This document shows positions 18,747 through 28,332 of a stretch of 64,000 bases of DNA, in pieces. Origin of the DNA: Microvirga subterranea (GTDB lineage Bacteria; Pseudomonadota; Alphaproteobacteria; Rhizobiales; Beijerinckiaceae); assembly GCF_003350535.1 (NCBI RefSeq), contig NZ_QQBB01000001.1, positions 898,213 through 962,212 of the forward strand. The letters run 5' to 3'. The position numbers and the translations under genes are program-made. Below the pieces are notes generated by a model. The model was not told where the DNA came from and searched no databases. It saw nothing but the letters and a program-made list of their open reading frames with translations. The first letter of the stretch is position 1. Each line of letters opens with the position of its first letter.

Positions 18747-19048
18747 CGATAGGTCCTCTGAGACGGCTACTCGTGGCCGTTCTGTGACGGAGTTAAGGTG
18801 CGAAGCCTCAATAATGTCAATCTGTCCCGACGACGATCCGAAAGTTTTCGAAAAAATATACCATTTCATGCTTACCGCGCAGGACGCGGCCGCCGCCCGG
18901 CGCATAACTTTTCCGCGATTATGGCTGCGGTGCGAAAAAGGGCAGGCGTCCCGAGGAGCGTCAGGACGCTTCCCTATCGGCAAGAGAAATTTCTTGCAAC
19001 CGAGCAGGCCGCCTCTCTGACCCTACGGCGCTTCGGCGCTCCCGACCG
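18747..19048 (-). promoter_or_regulatory. dppA upstream region with candidate promoter
   Basis: This 302-base gap holds no convincing gene. On the minus strand TTGACA (18820-18815) is followed after 18 bases by TTAACT (18796-18791), a good -35 with a weak -10, about 45 bases from the dppA ATG. The 18840-18860 part is AT-rich for this genome. I see no clear terminator for the upstream kinase gene. Confidence 0.4.
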
Positions 19049-20965
19049 CTACCGGGGCGCGTCCGCTGAATCGGCCCTGCGCGCAGCCTCGGCCACCTTG
19101 GCGCCGAGATCGGCCCGGGTGAAAGGCTTGTGCAGAACGGGGTAGTCCTCGGGCATCCGCTCCGGATCCGCGTATCCCGTCACGAGAAGGATGCCGACCT
19201 CCGGATGCAGCTTTCTCGCCTTCACGGCGAGCTCGAGGCCGGTCATGCCCGGCATCGCGAAGTCCGCGATGAGGAGATCGAGCTGTTCGTCCGTCTTCAA
19301 AATTTCGAGAGCGGAGGCGCCGTCGGCGGCTTCGACCACGCGATGGCCCATCTCGTTCAGATAGGCGGCCGTGACGGTCCGGACTTCCGCGTCGTCGTCG
19401 ACGAGCAGGACGCGCATCTTTTCGGAGGGCATGTCCGACGAGACTTTTCGGTCCGGGGTGGAGGACTCGTCCGTCGCCGTCCTGGACAGATAGAGTTCGA
19501 CCGTCGTGCCCACGCCGACCGTGCTGTTGATGGTGACGGTTCCGCCCGATTGCTGCGCGAGCCCGTAGACCATGGACAGGCCGAGCCCGGTCCCCTTGCC
19601 GACTTCCTTCGTGGTGAAGAAGGGCTCGAGCACCCGGCTCAGGATCTCCGGCGACATGCCGGCGCCCGTATCCGCGACCGAGATCACCACGTAATCGCCG
19701 CGGCCCAGATCCGTAACCTGACCCTCCTCGACGGTTTCGTTGCGGGTCGAGAGGGTCAGCACGCCGTTCTCGGCCATGGCGTCGCGGGCATTGATGCACA
19801 GGTTGAGGATCGCCAGCTCGAGCTGGTCCGGATCGACCATCGCCATCCATAGCCGCTCCGCCAGTTCGCGCTCGATGCGGATGAAGCCGCCGAGGGTGCG
19901 GGTCAGCAGGTCGTTCATGTCCCGGATGACCTGATTGACGTCGACGGCCTGGAGCCTGAGGTCCCTTTGCCGGCTGAAGCTCAGGAGGCGCTGCGTGAGC
20001 GACGCGCCGCGCTCTGCCGCATAAGTTGCGTTCTGCAGGAGCCGCGTCAGGCGCGGATCGTCCGGCGCCCGGCGGGAGGCGAGGTCGAGGCTTCCCAGAA
20101 CGGCCATCAGCAGGTTGTTGAAGTCATGCGCGACGCCGCCGGCCAGCGTTCCGAGCGCCTGCATCTTGTCGGCCTGGCGCAGGCGCATCTCCATCACCTT
20201 GCGCTCGGTGATGTCGCGCTCGATCGTCGCGACGTTCGTCACCGCGCCCGATTCGTCGAGAATGGGGATGTGGTTCACGAGGAACCATTGCGTCGCACCG
20301 TCCGCGGAGCGGCGTTCCTCGGTGCTCTCGCACGGCCTGCGCTCGGCGATGGCCTGACGCACCGATTGCTCGATCAGGGCGGCGCGGTCGGAGGCGACGA
20401 ACTCGCTCTCCTTTCGGCCGAGGCACGCATCGGGCGCGACGTTGAGGCTCCTGGCCTTGCTGGCATTCAGGCGTACGAACCGGCCGTCCGGATCCTTGAA
20501 CGAGATCTGGTCCCCCATGCTTTCCATCAGGCCGCGCAGGAGGGCGCGCTCCGTCTCCAGCTCACGCGAGAGGGTGTGCCGCTCATAAGCCGAGGCGACC
20601 ATGCTGGAGAGGGCGGCCGGATCCCAGGGCTTCGGAACGTAGGCCATGATCCGGCCCTTGTTCACGGCGCCGATCACCGCCTTCATGTCGGCGTAGCCCG
20701 TCAGGAGGATCGCCTCCGCGTCGCTGTGGCGGCGCGCCTTCGCCAGGAACTCGTCTCCGGCCATTTCGGGCATGCGCTGATCGGAGATGATGATCGCGAT
20801 GTCCGGCTCTTTCGCAATGATGTCCAGCGCCTTCAGGGGCGAGGTGGTCGAAAGGACGCGATAATCGTTCTCGAACAGGTCCTCGAGCGCGACGAGGATA
20901 TCCGGCTCGTCGTCGACGACGAGGATCGTCCCGGTCCTTCCATGGAACTCGCTCGACAAGGTCAT
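19049..20965 (-). CDS. Hybrid histidine kinase: REC - PAS - HisKA - HATPase - REC
   Basis: A 638-residue cytosolic protein without membrane spans. An N-terminal receiver (residues about 12-125) has phospho-acceptor Asp62 in SDQRMPEMAG. A PAS domain spans about 140-258 (ISFKDPDGRFVRLNASKARS). The dimerisation domain carries His280 in GGVAHDFNN. The ATPase has the N box NLCINARDA and the G boxes DTGAGM and GKGTGLGLSM. A second receiver (about 517-630) has Asp568 in IADFAMPGM. Its ATG overlaps the stop of the upstream hybrid kinase (ATGA), so the two are translationally coupled. As the last gene of the chemosensory operon it is a likely output or phosphorelay component. Confidence 0.93.
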   Translation of the reverse strand: MTLSSEFHGRTGTILVVDDEPDILVALEDLFENDYRVLSTTSPLKALDIIAKEPDIAIIISDQRMPEMAGDEFLAKARRHSDAEAILLTGYADMKAVIGAVNKGRIMAYVPKPWDPAALSSMVASAYERHTLSRELETERALLRGLMESMGDQISFKDPDGRFVRLNASKARSLNVAPDACLGRKESEFVASDRAALIEQSVRQAIAERRPCESTEERRSADGATQWFLVNHIPILDESGAVTNVATIERDITERKVMEMRLRQADKMQALGTLAGGVAHDFNNLLMAVLGSLDLASRRAPDDPRLTRLLQNATYAAERGASLTQRLLSFSRQRDLRLQAVDVNQVIRDMNDLLTRTLGGFIRIERELAERLWMAMVDPDQLELAILNLCINARDAMAENGVLTLSTRNETVEEGQVTDLGRGDYVVISVADTGAGMSPEILSRVLEPFFTTKEVGKGTGLGLSMVYGLAQQSGGTVTINSTVGVGTTVELYLSRTATDESSTPDRKVSSDMPSEKMRVLLVDDDAEVRTVTAAYLNEMGHRVVEAADGASALEILKTDEQLDLLIADFAMPGMTGLELAVKARKLHPEVGILLVTGYADPERMPEDYPVLHKPFTRADLGAKVAEAARRADSADAPR

Positions 20966-22689
20966 CCGATATTCTGCCTAGGGATTGTAATGGTGAAGCT
21001 CGTGCCTCCCGAAGGGCTGGAATCCACGGTGATCGTCCCCTTGTGGGCTTGGACTACGCTATAGGCAATGGCGAGCCCAAGTCCAGTTCCGGCACCGACC
21101 GGCTTGGTCGTGAAGAACGGCTCGAAGATGCGCTCGCGCAGCTCCGAAGGGATTCCAGGCCCCGTGTCGCTGATCCTGATGGTATAGGTTGTCTCGTCGC
21201 TGGATGTTTCAATGTCGATGGCGCCGGTTCCGCTGATGGCGTCCGCCGCATTGCCGATGATGTTCATCACCACTTGGTTCAGCAGGGCCGGCGAGCAGTA
21301 GAGGTCCGGCACCGCCTCGTAGCGCCGCCGCACGTCGATCCGGGTGCCGAGCTTGTGGCCCAGGAGAGCCACGACGGTTTCGATGGAATCCCTGACGTTG
21401 ACCGTCTGGAAGTCGCCCTCGTCCAGCCGCGAGAAGCGCCGGAGGTTCAGGACCAGTTCCTGGATGCGTCCCAGGCCCAGCTTCATGGCCCCGACCCGCT
21501 CGATGCATTTGGCGACCGGCCGCTCGAGGCCCGCATCCGGCGGAAGTTTCGCGGCCACGTCGTTGAGCAACCTCTCGACCGTGCCCTGATGGGCCAGGAT
21601 GAACGCGAGCGGATTGTTGATCTCGTGCGCGATGCCCGCGACGAGTTCGCCGAGGGAGGCCATCTTGGCGGCCTGGACGAGCTTAGACTGCGTGTCCTTC
21701 AGGCGGCGGTTCGCCTCTTCCAGCTCCTGGTTCGCTTTGGCGAGGGCCTCCGCCGAGGCGGCCTCCGCCCTGGCGCGCTCGAAGGCGAGCTCCCGCTCCC
21801 GGAGCTCGGCCTCGATGCGCCAGTTCTCGTCCTGCAGCAGCTTGCGCCGCACGAGGGCGCGGACGCGGATCCGCATGACGTCGGCGTCCGCCGTGGTCGG
21901 CACGATGTCGTCCGCCCCGGCCGCGAAGGCCTTGGCCAGCACGTCTCCCCCATCCTCGTTGCCGAGGCCCACGATCGAAAAGCCGGAGACCTCCATGCCC
22001 GGCAGGGGGGCGAGGCCGCGGTAGGAGTTGAGCTGCCGGCAGAGCTCCAGCCCGTCGAAGCGCGGGCTGAGGATGTTGACGAGAACGCAGTCCCAGGCCG
22101 TGTCCGGCGACCCGATCAGGCTGATCGCCTCCGCGGGCTCGGCCGCGAGCGAGACCGCATAGCCTTCCCGCGAAAGCAGGTCGTGCAGGTAGGTCCGGCG
22201 GGTCTGGCTGTCGTCGACGACCAGGATGCAGGCCCGGCGGAAGGTGCTGAAGCTCGGGGCCTCGTGGCCCTCCGTGGTCTCCCCGACAGGGGTCGACCGC
22301 CGGCGCAGCAGCGCCCTGATCCGCAGGATGATGAGCTCCCGCTCGGCGGATTTGGAAATGTACGCGTCGGCGCCACTCTCCAGGCCCTGCCGCTCGACGG
22401 CCCGCTCCCGCGCCTCCGTCAGCATGATGACCGGGATGGCCCGGGTGCGCACGTTCAGGCGCATCTGGCGGGTCAGCTCGTCGCCGTTCATGCCCGGGAG
22501 GTGGAAATCCGCGATGACGAGGTCCGGCAGCCTCTCGTTCAGGCTGTCCAGGGCGGCTTCGGCGGTCGCGCGCCAGGTGACCTCGAATCCGTTTGTCTCC
22601 AGCATGTGCCGAAGCTGAAGGGCCTGGGTCTCGGAATCCTCGACCAGGAGGATGTCGGCGGTGGGCGCGCCGCCGGGACCGACGCTCAT
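20962..22689 (-). CDS. Hybrid response regulator/histidine kinase: REC - pseudo-REC - coiled coil - HisKA - HATPase
   Basis: A 575-residue cytosolic protein. The first receiver has Asp61 in IADFHLPGM. The second receiver-like domain (about 153-283) keeps the acidic pocket VVDDS, but the phospho-acceptor position is Asn205 ([11 protein letters not shown]), so it is probably not phosphorylated. A coiled coil spans about 285-340. HisKA carries His355 in GIAHEINNP, followed by an intact ATPase ([24 protein letters not shown]). The start at 22689 overlaps the CheB stop (ATGA). The longer open frame up to 23325 is read-through inside cheB. It occupies the operon position where WspR would be in a Wsp cluster. 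Confidence 0.92.
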   Translation of the reverse strand: MSVGPGGAPTADILLVEDSETQALQLRHMLETNGFEVTWRATAEAALDSLNERLPDLVIADFHLPGMNGDELTRQMRLNVRTRAIPVIMLTEARERAVERQGLESGADAYISKSAERELIILRIRALLRRRSTPVGETTEGHEAPSFSTFRRACILVVDDSQTRRTYLHDLLSREGYAVSLAAEPAEAISLIGSPDTAWDCVLVNILSPRFDGLELCRQLNSYRGLAPLPGMEVSGFSIVGLGNEDGGDVLAKAFAAGADDIVPTTADADVMRIRVRALVRRKLLQDENWRIEAELRERELAFERARAEAASAEALAKANQELEEANRRLKDTQSKLVQAAKMASLGELVAGIAHEINNPLAFILAHQGTVERLLNDVAAKLPPDAGLERPVAKCIERVGAMKLGLGRIQELVLNLRRFSRLDEGDFQTVNVRDSIETVVALLGHKLGTRIDVRRRYEAVPDLYCSPALLNQVVMNIIGNAADAISGTGAIDIETSSDETTYTIRISDTGPGIPSELRERIFEPFFTTKPVGAGTGLGLAIAYSVVQAHKGTITVDSSPSGGTSFTITIPRQNIG

Positions 22690-23768
22690 TCGCCGTCTCC
22701 CCGCGTCAGGCGCAGGAGCCGGGGTGCTATCAGGTCGAGAGGCAGGCTGAGGCGCACGCCTCCCAGCCGCACGGCGGCGGCCGGCATGCCGTAGACGACC
22801 GCGGTGCTTTCGTCTTCGGCGACGGTGTAACCCCCGGCCTGACGCAGTTCGACCAGTCCTTGCGCCCCGTCCTCGCCCATGCCCGTCAGGATCACGCCGA
22901 CGCCGCGCGAACCGGCCGACCTGGCCATGGACTGGAACAGGAGGGTGGCGGACGGCCTCTGGCTCGCCAGCGGCGGAGCGGCGCTGATCTGGAGCGTCCC
23001 GACCGGAGACAGCAGGAGATGGCGGTCGCCGGGCGCCACGTAGACCCGCCCGGCGACGGGGATCTCCTGGTCGCGGGCGACCCGGACATCGAGAGGCATG
23101 AGTCCGTTGAGCCAGGAGGCGAAGCCCTCCATGAAGGGCGCGCCCATGTGCTGCACGAGCAGGATCGGAAGCGGAAATTCGGCCGGAAGCCCGCCGAGGA
23201 TTTTCGCCAGGGCAGGGGGGCCGCCGGTCGAGGCGGCGATTCCGAGGATCGTCGGGCGCGAGGGGCTGCGATCGAGCTCGGGCCGCGACGCCGGAACCGA
23301 GGTCGAGGCGGCCTGCGGACGCCACGCGAAGGAGCGCTGCCGGACCACGGGGACCTGGCTCATGATGTAGAGCTGGGTGCAGATCGTCTCGGCGATGCCG
23401 TCGAAGCCGGCGCTCGTCAGGCCGACGGGCTTCTCCACGACCGTCAGGGCGCCGGCCCTGAGCGCGTTCATCGAAATCTTGAGGGATTCGTCCTCGATGC
23501 TGCCGGCGATCACCACGATCGGCGTCGGATGTTCCGACATGATCCGGCGCGTCGCCTCAAGGCCGTCCATGCCGGGCAGGCGGATGTCCATCGAGATGAC
23601 GTCGGGCTGCACGCGCCCGATCTCCTGCAGGGCCTCCTCGGCGGATCCGACCGCCGCCGCCACCACGAGACGCGGGTCGCGCGCGATGATGTGGACGAGG
23701 AGTTGGCGGACCACGAGGGAGTCCTCGACCACCATCACCCGAACGGGTACCTGCGGGGATGTGCTCAT
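22686..23768 (-). CDS. cheB: CheB chemoreceptor protein-glutamate methylesterase (WspF-like)
   Basis: A 360-residue CheB. The receiver has Asp61 in SMDIRLPGMDG. The methylesterase catalytic triad is Ser180 (GIAASTGGP), His207 (LLVQHMG) and Asp300 (LTGMGEDGA). It removes methyl groups from the receptor when phosphorylated by the adjacent CheA, giving adaptation. The ATG at 23768 overlaps the cheA stop. The long open frame extending to 25241 lies inside cheA in another frame and is not coding. Confidence 0.94.
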   Translation of the reverse strand: MSTSPQVPVRVMVVEDSLVVRQLLVHIIARDPRLVVAAAVGSAEEALQEIGRVQPDVISMDIRLPGMDGLEATRRIMSEHPTPIVVIAGSIEDESLKISMNALRAGALTVVEKPVGLTSAGFDGIAETICTQLYIMSQVPVVRQRSFAWRPQAASTSVPASRPELDRSPSRPTILGIAASTGGPPALAKILGGLPAEFPLPILLVQHMGAPFMEGFASWLNGLMPLDVRVARDQEIPVAGRVYVAPGDRHLLLSPVGTLQISAAPPLASQRPSATLLFQSMARSAGSRGVGVILTGMGEDGAQGLVELRQAGGYTVAEDESTAVVYGMPAAAVRLGGVRLSLPLDLIAPRLLRLTRGDGE

Positions 23769-26023
23769 AGCAGCTGCCCGATGGTTGCCAGCAGTTCGCG
23801 CTGGTCGAACTTCTGCTTGGTGATGTAGGCGCTGGCCCCGAGATCGAGGCCGCGGCGCACGTCCTCCGGATCGGCCCGCGACGTCATGAGGATGACCGGG
23901 GTGGACGCGATCCGCGGATCGGTCTTGACCGCCTGAAGGAGTCCGAAGCCGTCCATGCGCGGCATTTCCACGTCGGCGATCACGAGATCCACCATCGCTT
24001 CGCCGGATCTCAGCACGTTGAGGGCGTCGATGCCGTCGACGCTGAGCAGCACGCGATAGCCCTGAGCCTCGAGAATGCTCTTTTCGAGGGTTCTGGTGGT
24101 GATGGAATCGTCCACCACGAGAATGGTCGTCGCTCCCCGCTGGTCCGTTGCTGCGGGAGCCAGCCCAAGGCCGCCTGCCGCGAGATGGCTCTCGTTCTTC
24201 ACCCAGTGCTCGATGAGGAGGTCCGGGCTGAGCACGAGGGCCGGCATCTCGTCCTCGAGCAGGACGGTGCCGGAGACCATGTCGCCCAGCCCGACGGCGT
24301 CGACGTCGCTGACCAGCATCGCGCGGACGTCGTGGAAGGCATTGACGGCGAGGGCGCAGTGGCGCGCGCCATGTCGGACGAGAACGGCTTTCACGTTGCC
24401 GGCCTCGATGGGGATCTGGGCATGGGGGGATCCTGTCAGGGCTGCGATGGCGATAACAGGAACAACAACGTCTTCCCCCCCGATCTCGATCCGCACGGTG
24501 GGGCGCCCCTCCACACTTTCGAGCGCGGCGGCCGGCAGGCGGAGAAGCCGGGCGACCGCATGGGACGGCAGGCCGTACATGCGGTCCTCGGCCTCGACCA
24601 ACAGCAGGGACTGGCGGGCGGCCGTGAAGGGCACGTTCAGGAGGATCTCGGTGCCCCAGGGAAACCGCGGGCGCATGAGGACCGATCCGTGCAGCCTGCG
24701 GGCGGCTTCTGCCACGACCGACAGGCCGATTCCCCGGCCGGACAGGCGGTCGACCTCTCCGGCGGTCGAGAACCCGGGCACGAAGACGAGCGACAGCAGC
24801 TGATCCATCATGGGCGCCATGGCGCCCTCGGCGCGCGGCGCCAGAAGACCGCGCTCGACGGCGACCCGCTCGATCCGCGCGAGATCCGGTCCCCGGCCGT
24901 CGTCGCGGACGCTGACGACGAGGCGCCCGCCGCGCGATGCCAGCTCGAGGACGATCTCGCCGCGTTCGGGCTTGCCCTTCGCGGACCGTTCCGCGGCGGG
25001 CTCCACCCCATGGCTCAGCGCATTGCGCAGGAGGTGCATGACCGGGTCCTTCAGGGCCTGCAGCACCTGGCGATCGACCTGGAGGTCGAGGCCGATGGTG
25101 CGCACGTGCACATCGCGGCCTTCCTCCCGTGCGATCTCGCGCACCATGTGGCCGAAGCCCCCGAAGACGGTCTCGGCCGCGATGAGCGAAACCCGCTCGA
25201 CATCGTCGCGCAGCCGGCGCGCAGCCTGGTCGATGGACCATGCGGACTGCGTGCGGTTCCTGGCGAGGGCGGAGAGACGCCGGAACAGCGCCTTGAGGTC
25301 CTGGTCGAAGTCGCGCAGGCGCGGCACGGCCGTGTTCACGGACGGTCTCAGGCCGTCGGCCTTCCCACGTCCGGCGGTCGACGAGAGGATCTGGCCCTGG
25401 AGCGTGTCCCAGCTGCGTCGGAGGCCGCGGACGTCGATCTCGATCCGCCGGAGCGCCTCGTTCAGGGACTCGCCGGCCTGAAGTTCGGCAAGGAGCTGGT
25501 ACATGGAGCCGGAGAGCTGCTCCATCTGCTCGGATGCGACGCGCAGATATGTTCCAGAGCCCGATTCGGCGGGCGCCGCAGCTTCGGTCTTGGCCGTCCG
25601 TGCGGGGCCGCTCTCGGCTTGCGAAGGCGCAGGAGGGCTTGCAGGAGCGACAGGAGGCGTCGGCGGCTTCCGCTCCTGAGCGGCGGTCCCTGTCGCGGGA
25701 GCGCCGGGCGGCGACAGCGCCTCGGCGACGAGATCCTCGATGGTGTCGAGGTTCGCCATGGCTTCGGCGGTCGTGGCGTCGTCGAGGGACTGCTGGCCGT
25801 CGAGCACGCGGGCGAAGAGCGCCTCCAGCCGGTGCGCTACCTCCTCGACGGCCGGAAGGTCCACCGCCCGCGCGGCGCCCTTGAGGCTGTGGGCACGGCG
25901 GAACACGTCCGCCATGTCGATCGTGCTCCGGTCCGCGTTGTCGAGGGCGGCCCGGATCGCCTGGAGGTGCTCCCGGTGCTCGATCTCGAAGGCGGCCTGC
26001 AGTTGCTTGCGGATGTCGGTCAC
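23765..26023 (-). CDS. cheA: CheA-REC hybrid chemosensory histidine kinase (WspE-like)
   Basis: A 752-residue kinase with an N-terminal Hpt domain (His45 in RRAHSLKGAARAV), a Pro/Ala-rich linker near 115-150, a dimerisation region, and an ATPase (MHLLRNALSHGVEP, DDGRGPD, SGRGIGLSVV). A CheW-like domain and a C-terminal receiver (about 630-752, Asp in IADVEMPRM) complete it. CheA with a fused receiver is typical of WspE and other alternative-function chemosensory systems, not of flagellar CheA. No separate CheY gene is present in the operon. GTG start at 26023, 28 nt after the receptor gene. Confidence 0.94.
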   Translation of the reverse strand: MTDIRKQLQAAFEIEHREHLQAIRAALDNADRSTIDMADVFRRAHSLKGAARAVDLPAVEEVAHRLEALFARVLDGQQSLDDATTAEAMANLDTIEDLVAEALSPPGAPATGTAAQERKPPTPPVAPASPPAPSQAESGPARTAKTEAAAPAESGSGTYLRVASEQMEQLSGSMYQLLAELQAGESLNEALRRIEIDVRGLRRSWDTLQGQILSSTAGRGKADGLRPSVNTAVPRLRDFDQDLKALFRRLSALARNRTQSAWSIDQAARRLRDDVERVSLIAAETVFGGFGHMVREIAREEGRDVHVRTIGLDLQVDRQVLQALKDPVMHLLRNALSHGVEPAAERSAKGKPERGEIVLELASRGGRLVVSVRDDGRGPDLARIERVAVERGLLAPRAEGAMAPMMDQLLSLVFVPGFSTAGEVDRLSGRGIGLSVVAEAARRLHGSVLMRPRFPWGTEILLNVPFTAARQSLLLVEAEDRMYGLPSHAVARLLRLPAAALESVEGRPTVRIEIGGEDVVVPVIAIAALTGSPHAQIPIEAGNVKAVLVRHGARHCALAVNAFHDVRAMLVSDVDAVGLGDMVSGTVLLEDEMPALVLSPDLLIEHWVKNESHLAAGGLGLAPAATDQRGATTILVVDDSITTRTLEKSILEAQGYRVLLSVDGIDALNVLRSGEAMVDLVIADVEMPRMDGFGLLQAVKTDPRIASTPVILMTSRADPEDVRRGLDLGASAYITKQKFDQRELLATIGQLL

Positions 26024-26051
26024 GATGCGCGGTTCCCCGATCCTGTGCGGA

Positions 26052-27728
26052 TCACACCCGGTAGCGCTCGACGAGGCCGAGGAGCTGCTGGGAAAGATCG
26101 GACAGGTTCGCGGCCGCCATGTCGAGCTGGCGGGTGCCCGCGGCCGTCTGCTGGCTGGCCTGACGGATGTTCTGGAGCGCGCCCATCACCTGCTCGATTC
26201 CGAGCTGCTGCTGGTTCGTCGAGGCGACGATCTGCTGGAAGGTCTGGACGCTCTCCTGCACGCGGCTCGAGATCTCCGTGATGGTCTGCGTGGTCGTGTC
26301 CGTGCGCTCCTTGCCGGCGGCGACGCGCTTCACGGCTTCCTCCGTCAGCATGACGGAGGCGTTGATGCCGCGCTGGATGTCGCCGAGGATCGACCGCACC
26401 TGGTTGGTCGCGTCCTTGGCCTGGTCGGCGAGGATCTTCATCTCCGAGGCCACGACCGCGAAGCTGCGGCCGTTCTCGCCGGCGGCGGCCGCCTCGATGG
26501 CGGCATTGAGCGCCAGGAGGTGGGTGCGCTCGGAGATGTCGTTCACCGACGCGATGATCTCGCCTACGGCCTGCGTCTTCTCGCTCAGGGCCACGATGTT
26601 CTCGGCGACCGTCTCCGCCTGCTCGCGGATGGCGTCCATGGCGCGGGCCGTCTCCTCGACGGCCTGGAGTCCGGAAAGGCTGGTCTGGGCGGTGGCCTGG
26701 GCGGAGGCGATGACCTCCTGGGCCCGCTTGCCGATCTGCGCGCCCGCATGGGTGATCTCGTCCACGGTGGCGGCCGTCTCCTGCACCGCCGCGAGCTGCT
26801 CCTCGACGCTGGCTGCCTGCTCCTGGGTCGAGGCGCGGATCTCGGCCGCCGCCGCGTTGAGGTTTTCCGTGGCCTCGCGGCTCTGGCGGGCCAGTTGCCT
26901 CAGGCCGTCGACCATGCTGTTGAGGGTGCCTCCGAGCCGGCCGATCTCGTCCTTGCCGACCGTGGCGGTCTGGCCCGCGAGATCGCCGCGTCCGACACGC
27001 TCCACGAATTCCATGAAGGCGCCCAGCGGATTGGCGATGGAGGATCGCAGCGCGTAGGTGATCAGGATGCTGAGGAGGGCCACGCCCGCGAGGGCGATCA
27101 TGATCGACACCCGGCTCTGCTCGTAGACCTCGCCCACGCGGCGCTGGCCGACATTGATGACGTCGTTGAGGACGCCGCGGGTATCGTCGAGCGCCTTGTT
27201 CCAGGCGCTCCGAGCCGTGCCCAGGGCGCTCTGGGCCGCAAGAACGCCCGGAACATCGTTGTTCTGCATCGCCGCGAACTGACGTTCCGTCGCCGCCCTG
27301 ATCTGGCGCAGCTCACCGCCGGCGGCTGCCAGGAAATCGGCCGTGCGGCGCCAGGCTTCGGCTCTTTCGCCGCTGACGGACCGGGACGCGTAGCCGCTGG
27401 TCGCCGAGATGGCCTGGGCCAGGGCGGAGTCGGCCGCGGCCGCCAGACGCCCCCACTCTGTCACCTGCTGCTCGAACGAGCTCTGCTGCTGACCCAGCGA
27501 GCGCAGGAGGAAGCGCGACACGGCCTCCTCCCGAGCCGCCCGCATCCGGTTCTGCTGCTCGCCGAGCATCTCGACCTGACGCATCGTCTGCAGGTCCCGC
27601 GAGACGATCGTCTCGGTGGTCTGGCGGACGTCTTCGAGCTGCCCGATGGTGTAGAGGCCGAGCCCGACCATCAGGGCAACAATGACGGCGAAGCCAAGAA
27701 GGATGCGGTTTGCGATCGAGACCGTCAC
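26052..27728 (-). CDS. Methyl-accepting chemotaxis protein (4HB-type sensor, HAMP, MA domain)
   Basis: A 558-residue receptor. The first membrane span is residues about 6-27 (ILLGFAVIVALMVGLGLYTI). A periplasmic helical region of about 160 residues follows (four-helix-bundle type). The second span is ISIMIALAGVALLSILITYA, then HAMP. The signalling hairpin tip is ISERTHLLALNAAIEAAAAG. There is no C-terminal NWETF-like pentapeptide for CheR/CheB docking. The start is GTG at 27728, one base after the CheW stop. It is the only receptor in the operon and probably its dedicated input. The ligand is unknown. Confidence 0.94.
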   Translation of the reverse strand: MTVSIANRILLGFAVIVALMVGLGLYTIGQLEDVRQTTETIVSRDLQTMRQVEMLGEQQNRMRAAREEAVSRFLLRSLGQQQSSFEQQVTEWGRLAAAADSALAQAISATSGYASRSVSGERAEAWRRTADFLAAAGGELRQIRAATERQFAAMQNNDVPGVLAAQSALGTARSAWNKALDDTRGVLNDVINVGQRRVGEVYEQSRVSIMIALAGVALLSILITYALRSSIANPLGAFMEFVERVGRGDLAGQTATVGKDEIGRLGGTLNSMVDGLRQLARQSREATENLNAAAAEIRASTQEQAASVEEQLAAVQETAATVDEITHAGAQIGKRAQEVIASAQATAQTSLSGLQAVEETARAMDAIREQAETVAENIVALSEKTQAVGEIIASVNDISERTHLLALNAAIEAAAAGENGRSFAVVASEMKILADQAKDATNQVRSILGDIQRGINASVMLTEEAVKRVAAGKERTDTTTQTITEISSRVQESVQTFQQIVASTNQQQLGIEQVMGALQNIRQASQQTAAGTRQLDMAAANLSDLSQQLLGLVERYRV

Positions 27729-27729
27729 G

Positions 27730-28332
27730 TTAGACTCCGGATGCGGGGGAAGGGGTCAGGAAGGGACGAAGGAGGCGGTCGATGTCGAGCAGAGATAGGA
27801 CTCGATCCTGATCCGCAAAGCCGAGCTCCGACTTCGCGTAGCCGACCACCGCCTCCATGCGGAATTCTCGGGCGTCCTCGGCCGTCAGAGGAAGCACATC
27901 CTCGACTCCGAGGGCGCGGTCGACGCGCAGAGCGACGCGCGGCTGCTCCCGCCGCAACAGGACCACATGCTGGTTCTCGGCCTCGACGTCGGACGCGGCG
28001 GAGGCCTGACCGACCGCGGCGCCGAGGTCGACGACGCTGACGAGGTGCCCGCTGCGACCGAGAACCCCAACGAGCCCTGCGGGCCCCCCGGGAACCGGCA
28101 TCGGGATACGGAAGGCAAGAACCTCGGCGACCCCCTCGAGCGGAAGGCCGTAATATTCGGGGCCGACGCTGCAGACCAGGACCCGTACGGTCGCGGCCGC
28201 CTCTTCCGCTTTGCCCGACCGGCGGGCGAGGCGCTCGGTTCTTTCATCGAGGAGGTGACGCGCCCGCTCCTCGGCGGACATGATCGTGGACCGGGTGATC
28301 TGCCTGAGCTTGCGCCGGCGGGACATCGTCAC
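27730..28332 (-). CDS. cheW: CheW-like coupling protein (WspD-like position)
   Basis: A 200-residue protein with a basic, helical N-terminal extension of about 45 residues (RRRKLRQITRSTIMSAEERA) and a CheW domain (VRVLVCSVGPEYYGLPLEGV to SVVDLGAAVG). It should bridge receptor and CheA. A GTG at 28332 overlaps the CheR stop as GTGA. An in-frame ATG two codons later is an alternative start. CheW proteins are about 150-170 residues, so the N-terminal extension is longer than usual and is the distinguishing feature. Confidence 0.9.
   Translation of the reverse strand: MTMSRRRKLRQITRSTIMSAEERARHLLDERTERLARRSGKAEEAAATVRVLVCSVGPEYYGLPLEGVAEVLAFRIPMPVPGGPAGLVGVLGRSGHLVSVVDLGAAVGQASAASDVEAENQHVVLLRREQPRVALRVDRALGVEDVLPLTAEDAREFRMEAVVGYAKSELGFADQDRVLSLLDIDRLLRPFLTPSPASGV

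Noticed and set aside
23769-25241. Extended N-terminus of CheB (851-codon frame)
   Set aside because: The extension is inside cheA in another frame and is Arg/Pro-rich; the ATG overlapping the cheA stop begins the CheB domain exactly.
24185-26281. Plus-strand open frame of 698 codons opposite cheA
   Set aside because: It lies wholly antisense to a protein with clear domains, has Arg/Gly/Asp-rich low-complexity composition and no recognisable domain: a GC-driven shadow.
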